In this document: in pieces, positions 9,299 to 17,326 of the stretch
Numbering within the stretch: the stretch's first letter is position 1
How the letters are laid out: the number at the start of each line of letters is the position of its first letter
NCBI GenBank assembly: GCA_963777735.1
Contig: CAVZRQ010000008.1
Location: 1,488,001 to 1,552,000 of the forward strand
DNA from: ZC4RG30 sp963777735
GTDB lineage: Bacteria > Pseudomonadota > Gammaproteobacteria > Steroidobacterales > Steroidobacteraceae
Reading direction: 5' to 3'
DNA length: 64,000 nt
Made by a program: the position numbers and the translations under genes
The notes under the pieces: model-generated
Told to the model about the DNA's origin: nothing
Seen by the model: the letters and a program-made list of their open reading frames with translations, nothing else
Database searches by the model: none

Positions 9299-10591
9299 AT
9301 GACTGGCAGCTACAAGGTACTGATCATCGGCAATGGCGGCCGCGAGCATGCGCTGGCCTGGAAGTGCGCGCAGTCGCCGCGTGTCACCGAAGTGCTGGTG
9401 GCACCCGGCAATGCCGGCACCGCGCGCGAACCCAAGGTGCGCAATGTGGCCATCGGCGTCGAGCAGATGGAGCAGCTCGCGAACCTGGCTGCGGCAGAAG
9501 GCGTGGCGCTCACCATCATCGGCCCGGAAGTGCCGCTGGTGGCCGGCATCGTCGACCTGTTCGAGACGCGTGGCCTGCCCTGCTTCGGGCCTCGCAAGGC
9601 GCCCGCGCAACTGGAAGGCTCGAAGGTATTCACCAAGGAATTCCTGCAGCGCCATCGGATTCCAACCGCAGGCTACCGCCGGTTCACCCGCGATGACTTC
9701 GATCGCGATTGGCTGGCTGCCCAGCGCACGCCGATCGTGATCAAGGCCAGCGGCCTGGCCGCCGGCAAGGGCGTCATCATCGCGCAGACCGCCGCCGAGG
9801 CCCTGGCCGCGGCGGAATCCATGCTGGACGGCCGCTTCGGCGATGCCGGCAACGAGATCGTCATCGAGGAATTCCTCGAGGGGGAAGAAGCCAGCTTCAT
9901 CGTGATGAGCGATGGCCGCAATGTGCTGCCGATGGCGAGCAGCCAGGATCACAAGCGGCTGCTGGATGGCGACCAGGGCCCCAACACCGGCGGCATGGGC
10001 GCTTACTCCCCGGCACCGGTGGTCACCTCGGCAGTGCATGCGCGCATCATGCGCGAGGTCATCGAGCCCACCATCAACGGGCTGCGCGCCGACGGCATGC
10101 CCTTCGTCGGCTTTCTTTACGCAGGCCTCATGATCGATGCCGGCGGCGCGCCGAAGGTGATCGAGTTCAACGTGCGCTTTGGCGATCCGGAAACCCAGCC
10201 GGTACTGGCGCGGCTGAAATCCGATCTCACGGTGCTCTGCGAAGCAGCGCTTGCCGGCAGGCTCGACACCGTTCGTGCAGAGTGGGATCCGCGCGCCGCG
10301 CTCGGCGTGGTGATTGCCGCCCACGGCTATCCCGACGATGTGCGCAAGGGCGATGTGGTGACTGGCCTCGACAGTGTCGGCGCGCTGCCCGGCAAGCTGT
10401 TCCATGCCGGCACTGCCAACCGGGATGGCAAGGTGGTCACCGCAGGTGGCCGCGTGTTCTGCGCCGTGGGCCTCGGCGCCACCGTGAAGGCCGCGCAGCG
10501 TGAAGCCTACGCACTGGTCGATGCCGTCGCCTTCGATGGCGCGCAGTCACGACGCGACATCGGCTATCGGGCCATCGCACGCGAGACCTGA
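9299..10591 (+). CDS. purD: Phosphoribosylamine--glycine ligase
   Basis: PurD joins phosphoribosylamine and glycine using ATP, the second step of purine synthesis. The ATG at 9299 gives 430 aa, against 429 in E. coli. The frame is open further upstream, but only inside purH. Visible are the N-terminal VLIIGNGGREHALAWK signature, the ATP-grasp domain (VIKASGLAAGKGV, about residues 146-158) and the family signature RFGDPETQPVL near residue 290. The purH-purD pair is a common operon. Confidence 0.97.
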   Translation: MTGSYKVLIIGNGGREHALAWKCAQSPRVTEVLVAPGNAGTAREPKVRNVAIGVEQMEQLANLAAAEGVALTIIGPEVPLVAGIVDLFETRGLPCFGPRKAPAQLEGSKVFTKEFLQRHRIPTAGYRRFTRDDFDRDWLAAQRTPIVIKASGLAAGKGVIIAQTAAEALAAAESMLDGRFGDAGNEIVIEEFLEGEEASFIVMSDGRNVLPMASSQDHKRLLDGDQGPNTGGMGAYSPAPVVTSAVHARIMREVIEPTINGLRADGMPFVGFLYAGLMIDAGGAPKVIEFNVRFGDPETQPVLARLKSDLTVLCEAALAGRLDTVRAEWDPRAALGVVIAAHGYPDDVRKGDVVTGLDSVGALPGKLFHAGTANRDGKVVTAGGRVFCAVGLGATVKAAQREAYALVDAVAFDGAQSRRDIGYRAIARET

Positions 10592-10597
10592 TCCGGC

Positions 10598-11959
10598 ATG
10601 TCGCAACCCGCGCAGCGACTCCCACACGTCTCGCCTGCGCGTCTTGCCCGCCTGAAGTCGCTGCTGCGGCTGCTGCAGTCGCTCTCTCCAAACCTCGCCT
10701 CACGACTGGCCTTCAAGCTGTTCCTCGAGCCACCGCGCCGTGAACTGGCAGACTCCGACGCGGCTTTCATGGCGAGTGCAAAGCTGCACCTGCTGCCGGT
10801 CGGCAAGGACCAGGTGCAGGTCTATGAATGGGGAACAGGGAGCCGCACGGTGCTGATCGTGCACGGCTGGGGATCGCGCGCTTCGCGATTTGCGCCACTG
10901 GCCAGCGCCCTGATGAAACGTGGCTGGCGCGTGCTCGCCCTCGACGCGCCAGCTCATGGGCGATCTCCTGGACGGCGCAGCAGCCTGCCGCAATTCACAG
11001 CCTCCCTGGACGCCGTCGCTTCGCAGCTGGGTCCGGTGCAGGCATTGATGGGGCATTCGCTGGGCGCGCTGGCCATTGCCTGCCAGCGCGCCGAGACTCC
11101 CGCCTGGTTCACTTCGCTGCGCCGGCTGGTGCTGATCAGCATGCCGGCAGACGCGGCCTTCCTGGTGGATTCCTTCCAGCGGATGCTCGGCATCGATGCG
11201 GCCACTGCATCGCAGATGCAGAGTCTTTTCCGGCAACGCTTTGCTGCCGTGCCGGAGTCCTTCACGGCCCGGCATGCGTCGCCGCCGCTGCAACTGGCCA
11301 CATTGCTGGTGCACGACCAGCGTGATGACATCGTGCCCTATTCCCATGCGGTGGAACTGGGCGCGCAGCTCGCGCAGGCTCGACTGTTGACCACGGAGGG
11401 CCTGGGACACAGCGCGCTGACGCGGGATGCCGCTACCATACAGGCCATGGGAGATTTTCTGGACGCGGGCCATTCGACAACAGGCGTGCAGGTGCGGCGC
11501 GCAGAACTGCTGGACGCAGCAGATGCTGCCGCCATCGTCCACCTGCTGAATGCCTACGCAACCGATCCGCGCGGCGGCGGTGTGCCGCTGGCAGAGGTCG
11601 TGCAGTCACGCCTGGTCGCCGGCCTGCGCCAGCATCCGATGGCGCGTGTCTGGCTGGCATTCGACGGCGGTGCAGCCGTGGGCGTGTGCGTCGCTTTCGT
11701 CGGCTACTCCACCTTTGAAGCTTTGCCGCTGCTCAACATCCATGACCTGGCGGTGTTGCCAGGGCAACGCGGCCGCGGCATCGGGCGCGCGCTGCTTGCA
11801 GCGGCTGAATCCGCGGCTCGTGCGGAAGGCTGCTGCAAACTCACGCTGGAGGTGCAGGACGACAACACACCAGCCCGGCAGCTCTATGAGCGGTTCGGGT
11901 TCCGGGATGTTCGCTACGGCGACTCCGGTCCCACGCGCTTCCAGAGCAAGCGGCTGTAG
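10598..11959 (+). CDS. Fusion protein: alpha/beta hydrolase plus GNAT acetyltransferase
   Basis: A 453-aa cytoplasmic-looking protein with two enzymatic domains in one uninterrupted frame. Residues about 1-285 form an alpha/beta hydrolase: an oxyanion-region HGWGSR, the nucleophile elbow GHSLGA (Ser154), an acidic residue in the HDQRDDIV segment and a terminal His in GLGHSAL. Residues about 290-453 form a GNAT domain with the acetyl-CoA loop LPGQRGRGIGRALL and the typical LYERFGF end. It follows purD by 6 bp. Substrates are unknown. Physical fusion suggests the two reactions act on the same molecule, for example ester or amide hydrolysis and N-acetylation, but that is inference. Confidence 0.82.
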   Translation: MSQPAQRLPHVSPARLARLKSLLRLLQSLSPNLASRLAFKLFLEPPRRELADSDAAFMASAKLHLLPVGKDQVQVYEWGTGSRTVLIVHGWGSRASRFAPLASALMKRGWRVLALDAPAHGRSPGRRSSLPQFTASLDAVASQLGPVQALMGHSLGALAIACQRAETPAWFTSLRRLVLISMPADAAFLVDSFQRMLGIDAATASQMQSLFRQRFAAVPESFTARHASPPLQLATLLVHDQRDDIVPYSHAVELGAQLAQARLLTTEGLGHSALTRDAATIQAMGDFLDAGHSTTGVQVRRAELLDAADAAAIVHLLNAYATDPRGGGVPLAEVVQSRLVAGLRQHPMARVWLAFDGGAAVGVCVAFVGYSTFEALPLLNIHDLAVLPGQRGRGIGRALLAAAESAARAEGCCKLTLEVQDDNTPARQLYERFGFRDVRYGDSGPTRFQSKRL

Positions 11960-11994
11960 GCCATCGCCGTCATGATCTGTTCGCACGACGCATG

Positions 11995-12000
11995 TATGAT
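11995..12000 (+). promoter_or_regulatory. Possible -10 element upstream of the TfoX-C gene
   Basis: TATGAT (5 of 6 matches to TATAAT) lies 38 bp before the ATG at 12039, in the 79-bp gap after the hydrolase-GNAT gene. No good -35 hexamer is visible at 16-18 bp, so this is a weak call. Confidence 0.25.
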
Positions 12001-12038
12001 CAGCCGGTCATCGCCTTTGCCTCCGGGAACTGCTGAAC

Positions 12039-12329
12039 ATGCCGGTCAACCCTGACGACCTGATCGAATCCATGCGCAACCTCGGGCCGCGGTCCGCGCA
12101 GCAGCTGGCATCGGTGGGCATCAACACCATCGAGAAATTCCGCGCCATGGGCTCGGTCGCCGCCTATGTGAAGGTGCAGCGCGGCTGCACCAACGTCGGC
12201 ATGAACATGCTCTGGGCCCTGGAAGGGGCGCTGACCAATACCCACTGGGAAGTCGTGGCTCGCGAGCAAGGACCGCGCCTGCTGAAGATCCTCGAGCAGT
12301 ACGAAAAAGACAATCCGCAACCCGGCTGA
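12039..12329 (+). CDS. TfoX C-terminal domain protein
   Basis: A 96-aa protein made almost entirely of a TfoX_C domain (LGPRSAQQLASVGI, then LWALEGALTNTHW), which resembles helix-hairpin-helix folds. In full-length TfoX/Sxy, a regulator of natural competence, this domain is C-terminal; the N-terminal domain is absent here. Stand-alone versions are common and their function is unknown, so a role in competence should not be assumed. It lies 18 bp upstream of the HDOD gene. Confidence 0.8.
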   Translation: MPVNPDDLIESMRNLGPRSAQQLASVGINTIEKFRAMGSVAAYVKVQRGCTNVGMNMLWALEGALTNTHWEVVAREQGPRLLKILEQYEKDNPQPG

Positions 12330-12347
12330 TCTGGCACAAGGCAGCGC

Positions 12348-13400
12348 ATGCGTTCTCTGTTTTTCTGGCGCAGGAAGCGCGAAGTTCCGGCATCTGATCC
12401 CTTCGAGGTGCAGCCCGCAGTGACCGCAGCGGCGGCGCAGCCCGAACCACCTGCGCCACCGCAACCGGCGGTGGAAGCTGCACCACCTGTCCTGCGAATG
12501 GTCTACGCCCTGGCGTTGCAGGACGGCCGCGCGGCGCAACCGCAGAGCAATCCGGATCCGGCACAGATGCAGCTGCTGCTCTCAGCCAGCCGTGCCTTTG
12601 CACAGATCGGCACGGAGCCGCGCTACACCCCGCGACGCCCATCGCTGCTGCCGCAATTGCTGGAAGCACTCAACGATGAAGACGCCTCGCTGCGCGCGAT
12701 GTCGCGCATCGTCGCGCAGGATCCCGAGCTCACCGGCAATCTGCTGCGCACCGCCAACAGCCCCATGTACCGCGTCAGCAGCACGCCCATCGAAAGCGTC
12801 GAGCGCGCCACCGCGATGCTGGGCACGACGGGCCTGCGCACGCTGATCTCCGCCGCGCTCGTGCAGCCGCTGGCCACCGGCACAGTCGTAGGCCTCGGAC
12901 GTTTCGGGGAGATCATCTGGGAGCACGCGCTGTACAGCGCTTCGGCAGCAGAAGCCTGGGCCGGCCGTAGCCAGGACACCGACCCCTTTACCGCCCACCT
13001 GCTGGCGCTGATGCATGGTCTCGGGTGTGTCGCCGTCTATCGGGTGCTCTGCGACCTGTATGCCGCGCAACCCGAGCTGAGGCCGGATCCTTCCGGCATC
13101 GCGGATGCGCTGGAGACCAACGCTGCCGTGACGGCCGCGCGCATCGCCACCCATTGGGGCCTTTCAGACCGCACCCGGCTGACCCTGGAAGCACAGTCGT
13201 CCGCGGCCCCGGTCGCCGATTCCTCCCCGCTTTCCAGGGCCTTGCAGTTCGGCCTGCTCATGGGCGCCATCACCCTGCTGTGCAAGCACGGCAAGTTGCC
13301 GGTGGAGAGCGCCGAAGAACGGATCGCTGCGGCGGGCTTCGACGGCGCACAGGCGGCACGCATCTGGGATCGGATGCTGCGCGCCTATGTCAGACCCTGA
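12348..13400 (+). CDS. HDOD-domain protein
   Basis: A 350-aa protein with a Pro/Ala-rich N-terminal linker (about residues 20-55) and an HDOD domain from about 85 to 300. Typical HDOD blocks are present: LLEALNDEDASLRAMSRIVAQDP, LLRTANSPMY and VERATAMLGTTGLRTLI. HDOD domains resemble HD phosphohydrolases but usually lack the catalytic HD pair, and act as signalling scaffolds. No GGDEF or EAL domain is fused. The specific pathway is unknown. A hairpin follows the stop codon. Confidence 0.85.
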   Translation: MRSLFFWRRKREVPASDPFEVQPAVTAAAAQPEPPAPPQPAVEAAPPVLRMVYALALQDGRAAQPQSNPDPAQMQLLLSASRAFAQIGTEPRYTPRRPSLLPQLLEALNDEDASLRAMSRIVAQDPELTGNLLRTANSPMYRVSSTPIESVERATAMLGTTGLRTLISAALVQPLATGTVVGLGRFGEIIWEHALYSASAAEAWAGRSQDTDPFTAHLLALMHGLGCVAVYRVLCDLYAAQPELRPDPSGIADALETNAAVTAARIATHWGLSDRTRLTLEAQSSAAPVADSSPLSRALQFGLLMGAITLLCKHGKLPVESAEERIAAAGFDGAQAARIWDRMLRAYVRP

Positions 13401-13404
13401 TCCG

Positions 13405-13422
13405 CTGAGGCAGACGCCTCAG
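13405..13422. terminator. Hairpin between convergent genes
   Basis: A perfect 7-bp inverted repeat (CTGAGGC, loop AGAC, GCCTCAG) lies between the convergent HDOD and outer-membrane-protein genes and includes the latter's stop codon. There is no T-tract, so it may act as a bidirectional structural or Rho-assisted end rather than a classic intrinsic terminator. Confidence 0.45.
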
Positions 13423-14285
13423 AAGCTGACGCGGACGAAGGCCTCGGGCCCTTTGTAGTGCAGGTTGAAATAACCCGCGAACTCCGGATCCGTGCTGTCC
13501 AGCTTGAACTGCGTGTTGGAATACCCAACCCCGAAAGCCAGGTTTGGACGCGCCCGAAACTGCACATCGCCATGCCAGGATTTGTAGCTGCCCTCCACGT
13601 CGCCCACGCTGCCGCCGAGGTAGCTGCCCGAGAGGTTCAGTGAGAAGCGGCGCGTCACACGCCAGGTGGCATCGGCCGAAAGAGTGGCGAACGGGCCGGC
13701 CGTGTCCTGGCTTTCACGCACGAACCGGGCAGGCGCTTCCAGTGAGCCATCCAGCTGCAGCAGGTGCAGGGCGAGCCCTCCGGCCAGTTCCCATTTCTCG
13801 CTGCGCAGGAAGGAATAGGTGTAGGTGATACCGAGCTTGCGCAGGTCCATACGCGATACCACCCGGTCGTTGACCAGGAACGAATCGTTGCCGTACTGGA
13901 TCTGCTGGTTGATCACCTGATCGCCGGTGCGCGTCATCTTGTAGAAATCCGCGCGGATGCGATGCCGCTCGAGAATGCGGAACTGCATGTCGACGCTGCC
14001 CTGCTTGAGCTGGTCTTCAAGGCCGAGCGTGTCTTCGCCGCTGACCAGCGTGCCCCGCGTGCCTGTGCTGCTGTCGTAGCGTACGTCGGTGTTGATCGAT
14101 GGCATGTAGAACAGGCCACGCACGGCAAACCGATCGGTGATCGGGCTGGCGATGGTCATCTTTGGTGGCTGCAGCAATTCGCGCTGGGTACCCGCAGCAG
14201 CCGGCACCTGCGCTTCACCCGCGAATACCGGTGTGGCGGCCAACGCCGCCAACCCGAGCAACAGGACCCTGATGTGTGTTTGCAT
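13419..14285 (-). CDS. Predicted outer membrane beta-barrel protein
   Basis: The start at 14285 gives 288 aa with a signal peptide (MQTHIRVLLLGLAALAATPVFA, cleavage after about residue 22). A longer frame begins at 14375 but adds non-signal sequence. The mature protein alternates polar and hydrophobic residues in short strands and ends in a terminal Phe (FVRVSF), the usual BAM recognition signature of outer membrane barrels. I do not recognise the family beyond that. It lies 90 bp downstream of the cyclophilin gene on the same strand. Confidence 0.65.
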   Translation of the reverse strand: MQTHIRVLLLGLAALAATPVFAGEAQVPAAAGTQRELLQPPKMTIASPITDRFAVRGLFYMPSINTDVRYDSSTGTRGTLVSGEDTLGLEDQLKQGSVDMQFRILERHRIRADFYKMTRTGDQVINQQIQYGNDSFLVNDRVVSRMDLRKLGITYTYSFLRSEKWELAGGLALHLLQLDGSLEAPARFVRESQDTAGPFATLSADATWRVTRRFSLNLSGSYLGGSVGDVEGSYKSWHGDVQFRARPNLAFGVGYSNTQFKLDSTDPEFAGYFNLHYKGPEAFVRVSF

Positions 14286-14322
14286 CCGCCGATGATCCGG
14301 CATGCATGGCGCCACGCGCAAC

Positions 14323-14338
14323 GTCGCCACAGGGCGAC
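14323..14338 (-). terminator. Hairpin between the cyclophilin gene and the outer membrane protein gene
   Basis: A 6-bp GC-rich inverted repeat (GTCGCC, loop ACAG, GGCGAC on the plus strand) lies in the 90-bp gap. It could end transcription from the cyclophilin gene or be a leader hairpin of the next gene. No T-tract follows. Confidence 0.3.
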
Positions 14339-14375
14339 TGTGACGAAGTACCCGCCTGGCGGCAAATGGCGACAA

Positions 14376-15166
14376 TCAGCGGGCGGCGAGCCTGCGCTGC
14401 CGCCAGAGATTGAACGCGCCCAGCAGCAATAGCGAACCCAGACCAGTGGCGCCGCCGCCGCCCGTATCCGGATCAGGAGTCGGCGGTGGCTGATCGATGA
14501 GGGTATTGGGGACCAGGGTAAGCCCCGCCACCGTGTTCACCGTGGGATCCAGCACGATGACGGACGTGACGATGACCAGATGCTGGTCGGTGACCGGCAC
14601 GCCACTGTTGGCGTTCTGGGTGGTGTAGTTGCGCAGCGGAATCTCGGCGAACGCGTTGCCCATATTGAAGATCTGCAGGGCATTGATCGCGTCGACCACG
14701 GCCATGCCGTTGCCAGTCACCTGGCCGAACACCGTGAACCCGCCGTTCTGCACGTCCAGGTTGGCGCTGTTGTTGCCCGTGTTGATGAACCACTGGCTGG
14801 TCGCACTGTTGACGTTATCGCCGAGCTTCGCCATCGCGATGGTTCCCCGGACATTGGAGTACACCGGTTCGTTGGCCACCGCCGGATTCTGGGTGACGTG
14901 AGCCGAAGGTAGTGGTGCCCTGATACGTGTATCCACCGCCCTGCACCACGAACCCGCCCTACCGAGCGGTGCACGATCGAGTTGGCAAACCTGCCGGCAT
15001 TCACGTAGGCCAGGAAGTTCGCCACCGTTGCGGGCGTGCCCTGGTCATACAGGTTCACATCGAACGAACCCATGTTGGTCTGGAACGCACGATCGTGGCG
15101 CTGGCCTGCACCGAAAACAGCATTGCCGTCGCTACACCGGCCAACAAAGCGGAATTTTCCGTACAT
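14376..15166 (-). pseudogene. Cyclophilin-type peptidyl-prolyl isomerase with GlyGly-CTERM-like tail, 5' part frameshifted
   Basis: The conserved cyclophilin core is clear (VYSNVRGTIAMAK, NSATSQWFIN, FGQVTGNGMAVVD). It ends in a Gly-rich stretch, a hydrophobic helix and RQRR, the layout of a GlyGly-CTERM surface-sorting tail. The 3' 560 bases read cleanly. The first about 250 bases need about four one-base corrections. A signal peptide (LLAGVATAMLFSVQASA) is in one frame, the segment NMGSFDVNLYDQGTPATVANF in another, and VVQGGGYTYQGTTTFG in a third. Suspected sites are near 15158, 15085, 14952 and 14908. It starts 8 bp after the rho stop. It is either a decayed gene or a locally bad consensus. 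Confidence 0.8.
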
Positions 15167-15174
15167 GAACTTCC

Positions 15175-16689
15175 TCAGCGCTTCATCGCTTCAAAGAACT
15201 CGGCATTGGTCTTCGTGTCTTTCATCTTGTCGAGCAGGAACTCGATCGCGGCCAGCTCATCCATGGGATGCAGCAGCTTGCGCAGGATCCACATCTTGGC
15301 GAGTTCGGTCGGATCGGTGATCAGCTCTTCCTTGCGGGTGCCGGAGCGGTTGATGTTGATCGCAGGGAAGGTGCGCTTCTCCGCGATGCGGCGATCCAGG
15401 TGGATTTCGCTGTTGCCCGTGCCTTTGAACTCTTCAAAGATCACGTCGTCCATCTTCGAGCCGGTGTCGACCAGCGCCGTGGCGAGAATGGTGAGTGAAC
15501 CACCCTCCTCGATGTTGCGCGCTGCGCCGAAGAAACGCTTCGGTCGCTGCAGGGCGTTGGCATCCACACCACCGGTGAGCACCTTGCCGGAGCTCGGCAC
15601 CACGGTGTTGTAGGCACGTGCCAGGCGGGTGATGGAATCGAGCAGGATGACCACATCCTTCTTGTGCTCGACCAGGCGCTTGGCCTTCTCGATGACCATC
15701 TCGGCCACCTGCACGTGACGGGCAGCGGGTTCGTCGAAGGTGGACGAAACCACTTCGCCCTTCACGGTGCGCTGCATCTCGGTCACTTCCTCGGGCCGCT
15801 CATCGATGAGCAGCACGATGAGGTAGACCTCGGGATGATTCGCCGTGATGGCGGTGGCGATGTTCTGCAGCAGCATCGTCTTGCCGGCCTTGGGCGGCGA
15901 AACGATGAGGCCACGCTGGCCCTTGCCGATGGGCGAAACCAGATCGATGGCGCGGGCGGTGAGATCTTCCGTGCTGCCATTGCCACGCTGCAGCTTGAGG
16001 CGTGCAGTGGGATGGAACGGCGTCAGGTTCTCGAACAGCACCTTGTTGCGCGAGCTTTCGGGCGAATCGAAATTGATCTCGCCGACCTTCATCAGCGCGA
16101 AATAGCGCTCGCCATCCTTGGGCGGGCGGATCAGGCCGGAGATGGAATCGCCGGTGCGCAGATTGAAACGGCGCACCTGGTTCGGGCTGATGTACACATC
16201 ATCCGGACCGGCGAGGTAGGAGGAATCGGCCGAGCGCAGGAAGCCGAAGCCATCCTGCAGGATCTCGATCACGCCTTCGCCATAGATGGGCTCGCCGCTG
16301 CGGGCATGCGCCTTCAGGATGGAGAAGATGATGTCCTGCTTGCGGGACCGCGCGAGGCTTTCCAGCCCCAGCGTTTCGGCCACCTTGACCAGCTGGACGA
16401 TCGGCTTGGAGCGCAGCTCGTTCAGGCTCATCGACTGGCGCGCCTGCGCCAGCTCGGCCGGGCTGCTGATCTCGCCGTCCAGCGTGGGATCAAACGGCTC
16501 CGGATCGTAGATTTCGTCGTGACGGCCTACGTTGCCGTTGGCATTGCCGCCACCACCACCACCGCCACCGCCGCGGTTGCCATCGCGATGACGACCACCG
16601 CCACCACCGCCACCCTTGCCCTGCCGACGGCCACCACCGCCGCCACCGCCACCACCACCGCCGCCTGGCCCGCCCAGATAGCCCCTCAC
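15175..16689 (-). CDS. rho: Transcription termination factor Rho with long Gly-rich N-terminal extension
   Basis: Rho is the hexameric RNA-dependent ATPase that ends transcription. From about residue 87 (SLNELRSKPIVQLVK) to the end it aligns along the full length of E. coli Rho: RNA-binding region GFGFLRSADSSYLAG, Walker A PPKAGKTMLL, Walker B VVILLDSITR. Before it lies an extension of about 85 residues that is nearly pure Gly with Arg, Lys and Asn to residue 55, then acidic. The GTG start overlaps the trxA stop (GTGA), supporting translation from there. A shorter form starting at about 16431 is possible. Extensions occur in Rho of other bacteria, but this one is extremely glycine-rich. Confidence 0.95.
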   Translation of the reverse strand: MRGYLGGPGGGGGGGGGGGGRRQGKGGGGGGGRHRDGNRGGGGGGGGGNANGNVGRHDEIYDPEPFDPTLDGEISSPAELAQARQSMSLNELRSKPIVQLVKVAETLGLESLARSRKQDIIFSILKAHARSGEPIYGEGVIEILQDGFGFLRSADSSYLAGPDDVYISPNQVRRFNLRTGDSISGLIRPPKDGERYFALMKVGEINFDSPESSRNKVLFENLTPFHPTARLKLQRGNGSTEDLTARAIDLVSPIGKGQRGLIVSPPKAGKTMLLQNIATAITANHPEVYLIVLLIDERPEEVTEMQRTVKGEVVSSTFDEPAARHVQVAEMVIEKAKRLVEHKKDVVILLDSITRLARAYNTVVPSSGKVLTGGVDANALQRPKRFFGAARNIEEGGSLTILATALVDTGSKMDDVIFEEFKGTGNSEIHLDRRIAEKRTFPAININRSGTRKEELITDPTELAKMWILRKLLHPMDELAAIEFLLDKMKDTKTNAEFFEAMKR

Positions 16690-17051
16690 AGGCTGCTGTC
16701 CGCTGCGCCGGTCCCGGTCTTGGGCAGGTTGCTGTCCAGGAATGCGCTGAGCTGGGACTTGGACAGGGCGCCGACCTTCTGCGCCTCCACCTTGCCGTTC
16801 TTGAACAGGATCAATGTGGGAATTCCTCGGATACCGAAACGCGGAGGCGTCTGGGGGTTTTCATCGATGTTGAGCTTGGCGATCTTCACGCGGCCTTTGT
16901 ACTCAGTGGCCGCCTCTTCGAGGATGGGGCCGATCGCCTTGCAGGGGCCGCACCACTCGGCCCAGAAATCGAGCAACACCGGCTCGGCGGATTTCAGCAC
17001 GTCGGTTTCGAACGTGGCGTCAGAAGTGTGGACAATCAGCGGGCTGCTCAC
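16686..17051 (-). CDS. trxA: Thioredoxin
   Basis: A general cytoplasmic disulfide reductase. I chose the GTG at 17051 because a GGAGG ribosome-binding site lies 7 bases upstream, giving 121 aa; a TTG at 17066 would add five residues. The active site is WCGPCK and the cis-proline motif is GIRGIPTL. The last about 14 residues are a Thr/Gly/Ala-rich tail not seen in E. coli TrxA. The trxA-rho order is widely conserved in proteobacteria. Confidence 0.96.
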   Translation of the reverse strand: MSSPLIVHTSDATFETDVLKSAEPVLLDFWAEWCGPCKAIGPILEEAATEYKGRVKIAKLNIDENPQTPPRFGIRGIPTLILFKNGKVEAQKVGALSKSQLSAFLDSNLPKTGTGAADSSL

Positions 17052-17326
17052 TGTAAAAGCCTCCAATAGAGGTTAAGTCACTGGTTTGGTGCCGGATCGG
17101 GTGGAACTCGGGGTTCGGTTCGATTTCGATTTGGCGCCGGATGCGCTGGCCCGGGAGAGAAATCCCGCGCCATGGATAGATTGAAGCGTTTAGACTAGGT
17201 GGTTAAAGGGATTGCGTCCAGGGCGACAGAAAAGCGCCGTGTCTAGGGCGCTTTTGTAGCCGGTCCTTGCGCGATTTGCAAGAGTCCCGGCGCGACCTGC
17301 TAGGCAGGTCGAATAATGAAGCAGGT
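17052..17326. other. Divergent intergenic region between trxA-rho and rhlB
   Basis: This 275-bp stretch is the longest gene-free region in the window. It must hold the promoters of trxA-rho (minus) and rhlB (plus). The middle (17080-17220) is AT-richer than its surroundings and contains TTGAAG and TTAAAG-like hexamers, but no convincing sigma-70 pair. A strong hairpin lies at 17230-17255. No tRNA or ORF with coding character was seen. Confidence 0.6.
17230..17255 (+). promoter_or_regulatory. Hairpin with T-run in the rhlB leader
   Basis: A perfect 9-bp inverted repeat, AAAAGCGCC and GGCGCTTTT with an 8-base loop, lies about 70 bp upstream of rhlB. The repeat itself puts A4 and T4 at its ends, so it looks like a small intrinsic terminator on either strand. 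As no gene ends here, it could be a leader attenuator of the helicase gene or the end of an unannotated small RNA. Function is inferred. Confidence 0.4.

Noticed and set aside
12039..12329. Competence regulator TfoX/Sxy
   Set aside because: Only the C-terminal domain is present; stand-alone TfoX_C proteins have no shown role in competence.
16540..16680. Repeat array resembling CRISPR or a tandem repeat
   Set aside because: It is the (GGC/GGT)n coding sequence for the poly-Gly segment of Rho; the same holds for 30150-30270 in the YgcG-like gene.
15664..17076. A 470-codon plus-strand frame opposite rho and trxA
   Set aside because: It is the complement of the conserved rho coding sequence, with low-complexity Thr/Ala runs from the poly-Gly region.
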